The translations under genes and the position numbers were made by a program. From Bacteroidetes bacterium HGW-Bacteroidetes-12 (GTDB lineage Bacteria > Bacteroidota > Bacteroidia > Flavobacteriales_E > Vicingaceae), in contig PHDR01000169.1 in assembly GCA_002841035.1 (NCBI GenBank), positions 1-6,347 on the forward strand: 6,347 bases of DNA. Reading direction: 5' to 3'. Below, in pieces: positions 5,594 through 6,347 of the stretch. The notes under the pieces were generated by a model. The model was not told where the DNA came from, made no database searches, and saw nothing but the letters and a program-made list of their open reading frames with translations. Position 1 is the stretch's first letter; every line of letters begins with the position of its first letter.

Positions 5594-6347
5594 TTAATTG
5601 TTTTTAAGTTTGTTTATTTTTACTATTTCTAATTCATACATTACTGGTGTTGCTGGTGGAATTCTTCCTGTTGAAGACCCTCCTACTCCAAAAGCAAGGT
5701 GCGAAGGTATGATAATTTTTGATTTTTCGCCAACTTTCATATCTTTTATTGCAATTTCTATTCCTCTAATAACTTGATTGGGCGTTCCATATTCAAACTC
5801 TAAAAAACCATCCTCTGGAGTTTCATCAAAAAGCACATGATTTAAAAAATAACCTTTGTATTTTAGCTGAATAATATCGTTTTTTTTCACAGTTTCTCCA
5901 TTTCCTTTTTCTATAATAGCAACATAAACTCCATTTTTTTTTATGGCTGTTGGTACTACATTTTTTATATAAAAATCTAAATATTGGTATTCTATTAAAT
6001 CACTGTCTAAGTTTTCTAAAAAATGCTTATTTTCTTTCTCATCAAAATAATGATATACTTTAACATACAAAAATAATTGGTTGGAAGTAATTGTTGGTAA
6101 TTTAATTTCAAAAAAGTTACTGTTAAATTCAGTTGCATCTATAAAAAAAATGGCACTATCTCCAACTGTTAGGTTATTGAAAATTTGTTGTAGTAATTCG
6201 TTTTCCGGTTTAAATGTTTGATGATAAAAACGAGAATAAAGTAGATTTTTTCCATCAAAAAGTTGCAATGTTGCACTGATGTATTGGTTGTTTTTATAAC
6301 TATTTTCTGATTCATCAAAAGAGAGAAGTTGCATCTCTATTTTATCC
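5594..6347 (-). CDS. FKBP-type peptidyl-prolyl isomerase with altered active site (5' partial)
   Basis: The frame stays open to the right edge, so the ATG at 6334 is not necessarily the start; a signal peptide and about 40 more residues are expected outside. Numbered from that ATG, residues 1-100 resemble the N-terminal, FKBP-like half of a Bacteroidota lipoprotein family (LTVGDSAIFFIDATEF, then LP and LFLYVKVY). Residues about 133-242 are a typical FKBP domain: LKYKGYFLNHVLFDET (157-172), QVIRGIEIAI (187-196), IIIPSHLAFGVGG (207-219), VMYELEIVKI (231-240). Several pocket positions differ from FKBP12: the tryptophan after VIRG is I192, the Tyr of AYG is F215, and the Phe of FEV is Y233. Catalysis may be weak, with a binding or chaperone role more likely. 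It is the first visible gene of the minus-strand cluster, 6 bases ahead of the lipoprotein FKBP gene. The FKBP assignment is firm; location and full length are inferred. Confidence 0.87.
   Translation of the reverse strand, partial: DKIEMQLLSFDESENSYKNNQYISATLQLFDGKNLLYSRFYHQTFKPENELLQQIFNNLTVGDSAIFFIDATEFNSNFFEIKLPTITSNQLFLYVKVYHYFDEKENKHFLENLDSDLIEYQYLDFYIKNVVPTAIKKNGVYVAIIEKGNGETVKKNDIIQLKYKGYFLNHVLFDETPEDGFLEFEYGTPNQVIRGIEIAIKDMKVGEKSKIIIPSHLAFGVGGSSTGRIPPATPVMYELEIVKINKLKNN

Overview
The window looks like an AT-rich chromosomal segment of a Bacteroidota bacterium, probably near the Flavobacteriales. The evidence is the Bacteroidota-type C-terminal half of alanyl-tRNA synthetase, a cluster of exported FKBP-type prolyl isomerases, A-rich leaders without Shine-Dalgarno sequences, and intergenic repeats of a kind I recall from this phylum (GTCATYCYGAACGAA...GAAGTGAAG, and a CTGCGGGAGAAATCTG type). 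No RNA gene, CRISPR array, transposase or complete mobile element is visible.

Left part (2-1837, + strand): one open frame enters from the left edge. It begins with three near-identical PQQ-like beta-propeller blades. At about 404-424 it switches, in frame, to the second half of alanyl-tRNA synthetase (editing domain plus C-Ala domain); the catalytic half of alaS is missing. The switch lies at a short stretch (GAAACWGG) that both halves appear to share. This is the strangest object in the window. It is either a chimeric assembly or a real microhomology recombination; the sequence alone cannot decide, and a misassembly is the more economical reading.

Middle (1838-3006): a palindromic dispersed repeat separates alaS from a complete dipeptide epimerase of the enolase superfamily with all expected catalytic residues. 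Its 3' end overlaps, tail to tail, the last gene of the cluster on the other strand.

Right part (2989-6347, - strand): four consecutive FKBP genes, transcribed from right to left. The first (partial at the right edge) has an FKBP domain with an altered active site. It is followed after 6 bp by a lipoprotein with an FKBP_N plus FKBP layout, then a secreted paralogue of the same layout, then a secreted protein with two FKBP domains in tandem. All probably act in the cell envelope as prolyl isomerases or chaperones. The third gene looks like a mosaic: its signal peptide matches the fourth gene and its catalytic domain is almost identical to the second. The gaps between the genes carry dispersed repeats, one of which is a second copy of the palindromic element found after alaS. 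The cluster appears to be an actively duplicating and recombining FKBP family rather than a new system.
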